The notes under the pieces: generated by a model | What the model was told of the DNA's origin: nothing | Databases searched by the model: none | What the model saw: the letters and a program-made list of their open reading frames with translations, nothing else | Assembly (NCBI RefSeq): GCF_000016285.1 | Contig: NC_011981.1 | Coordinates: forward strand, 496,001-560,000 | Reading direction: 5' to 3' | Source: Allorhizobium ampelinum S4 | GTDB lineage: Bacteria; Pseudomonadota; Alphaproteobacteria; Rhizobiales; Rhizobiaceae | DNA length: 64,000 bases | Program-made: the position numbers and the translations under genes | Shown here: positions 63,052 to 64,000 of the stretch, one piece after another | Position numbering within the stretch: position 1 is the stretch's first letter | Layout: every line of letters begins with the position of its first letter

Positions 63052-63768
63052 ATGTTCAACAGGACAGCATTGGGTGAAGTATCGCCCGTATTCCCAATCG
63101 ATTTTGTGATATCCGCCGAAATCGGCAGTAAATCTCAGATGTGCAAGCTCGTTGCGCCGCGCACCAGAGTTTTCCTGCATGATTTCCCAAGATCGAGCGA
63201 ATTTCTACTCCAGGACGGGTGCATCGCACTCTATCAATCTCTGTACGACGGTCGCAGACAAATACTTGACATCCTTGGGCCGGGCTCCTTTCTCGGACTA
63301 TCGATTGGCAGCTCTGTCAATTGCTGTGCCGAAACCTTGGCGTTTACGCAGATTCAACCGGTTGCGCAGCTCACCGATCACGCTCTCGGCAGTGCGCTCA
63401 AACATATGCTGCGCCGGTCGCAAGCATTAGTGACCTTGCTCGGCCGAAAAACGGCCCAGGAAAAAGTTGCGTTTGCCCTCCTCGATCTCGCTGAGAGGTT
63501 TACCCTGACGTCGAAGGCTTCGCAGCTGCGGAAAACGACATTCAGGCTTTTCCTGACCAGAGCCGATCTTGCCGATTGGTTAGGACTGACACTTGAGACC
63601 GTCAGTCGTTGCCTCAACAGCTTCAAGCGCAGCGGTATACTCACCTTCAACCATCCCGAAATCATCACCATAGCCGACGAGAACGCCTTGCGATGCCTCG
63701 CCTCAGGCCAGCCTTCGCTTGCCGGGCAGAAATCCGCAAAGGGCGATGTCTCTCTTCAACCGTCATAG
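63052..63768 (+). CDS. Crp/Fnr-family regulator
   Basis: The 238-residue protein has a cyclic-nucleotide-binding-like beta barrel (FLLQDGCIALYQSLYDGRRQ, then ILDILGPGSFLGLSIGSSVN) and a C-terminal helix-turn-helix (LFLTRADLADWLGLTLETVS RCLNSFKRSGIL) of the Fnr/FixK type. It has no obvious N-terminal cysteine cluster, so it is probably not an Fnr-type oxygen sensor. Two starts are possible (GTG at 63031, ATG at 63052); neither has a strong ribosome site. Confidence 0.85.
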   Translation: MFNRTALGEVSPVFPIDFVISAEIGSKSQMCKLVAPRTRVFLHDFPRSSEFLLQDGCIALYQSLYDGRRQILDILGPGSFLGLSIGSSVNCCAETLAFTQIQPVAQLTDHALGSALKHMLRRSQALVTLLGRKTAQEKVAFALLDLAERFTLTSKASQLRKTTFRLFLTRADLADWLGLTLETVSRCLNSFKRSGILTFNHPEIITIADENALRCLASGQPSLAGQKSAKGDVSLQPS

Positions 63769-63786
63769 CACTGGGGGACGGTTATC

Positions 63787-64000
63787 ATGCTCGTCGTCTT
63801 GCTTCTTTTTTCGCTGACCGGCGCCGTGCTGGTGATGGTGATGGTGATCGCATTCGACCATCTCATCATCAGGCGCGTCAAGCCGCTTAAGCTCGCGCTG
63901 AACCGCCAGCCTTTCACCATTGTGGTTGGCGCAGGATCGCCCACCCGTCAAGATTTAACGCAAGGAAACATAATGAAAAAACTAGTCTTCTCAGCCTTTG
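63787..64000 (+). CDS. ORF running off the right edge, two possible starts
   Basis: The frame from the ATG at 63787 (GGGGGA upstream) encodes one membrane helix (LVVLLLFSLTGAVLVMVMVI AFDHLIIRRV), then a soluble part. The same frame contains a second ATG at 63973 with a strong AAGGA 6 nt upstream, giving MKKLVFSAF, a typical signal-peptide start. Either the first start makes a small membrane protein fused through, or the true gene starts at 63973. The 3' end is outside the window. Confidence 0.35.
   Translation, partial: MLVVLLLFSLTGAVLVMVMVIAFDHLIIRRVKPLKLALNRQPFTIVVGAGSPTRQDLTQGNIMKKLVFSAF

Overview
The window looks like part of a Rhizobiaceae replicon (Agrobacterium/Allorhizobium/Rhizobium type). 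It is GC-rich and crowded with ABC uptake operons. It also holds rhizobial-type intergenic palindromes (a two-hairpin RIME-like element at 55350-55454 and a small palindromic repeat at 44595-44639). I found no tRNA, rRNA, CRISPR array or replication origin. The right end looks like ordinary metabolic accessory DNA. The left 17.5 kb looks like a mosaic island with remnants of IS6- and IS30-type elements.

Layout. (1) 1-989: a MoxR-type AAA+ ATPase cut by the window edge. (2) 1289-5249: a compact, translationally coupled operon (J-like/pseudokinase protein, VWA protein, adenylosuccinate-synthetase-like protein). It is divergent from an NrtR-type Nudix/winged-helix regulator, and two 21-bp palindromic operators lie between them. 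This is the best candidate for an undescribed system. (3) 5250-7465: gene-poor DNA with a DUF1062 gene and IS6 debris. (4) 7466-13534: a type VI secretion cargo module made of VgrG (with an apparent -1 frameshift at A AAA AAC), an ankyrin lipoprotein, a lipase effector, a DUF2169 adaptor and a DUF4150 PAAR-like tip. It is followed by an AP2-like ORF, an ECF sigma/anti-sigma pair with a DUF4394 protein, and an internally deleted IS30 element. (5) 17930-23432: a glucoamylase, 6-phosphogluconate dehydrogenase, glucose-6-phosphate dehydrogenase and ROK kinase operon. (6) 23622-33129: a MocR regulator divergent from a complete Nit6803/Nit1C-type cluster (nitrilase, radical SAM, GNAT, AIR-synthase-like, glycosyltransferase, flavoprotein, LnmK-like), with repeated ATTGACTG boxes in the shared control region. 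(7) 33444-36887: a catalase-like protein and a YdeP-type molybdopterin oxidoreductase.

(8) 36931-43536: a sugar-type ABC importer operon that also carries a metallophosphoesterase, a PHP phosphatase and a GNAT enzyme, with a divergent TetR regulator. Stable hairpins flank the binding-protein gene on both sides. (9) 44758-45576: an alpha/beta hydrolase. (10) 45652-51596: a PotABCD-type importer with a creatinase-like M24 enzyme that lacks the usual metal ligands and a flavin reductase. (11) 52225-56277: a polar-amino-acid-type binding protein and permease without an ATPase, a TIM-barrel isomerase-like enzyme and a GntR regulator. (12) 56863-62386: nikR divergent from nikABCDE, with a repeated 13-mer that is probably the NikR box. 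(13) 62560-64000: a small cysteine-containing exported protein, a Crp/Fnr regulator and the start of a gene that runs off the window.

How the genes work together. Most of the window is self-contained uptake-plus-catabolism units, each with its own regulator. The left part is different: the secretion cargo, the NrtR-controlled operon and the MoxR gene look like conflict or stress functions gathered on an island with decayed insertion sequences. All product assignments come from reading the sequence and recalling protein families; no database search was run.
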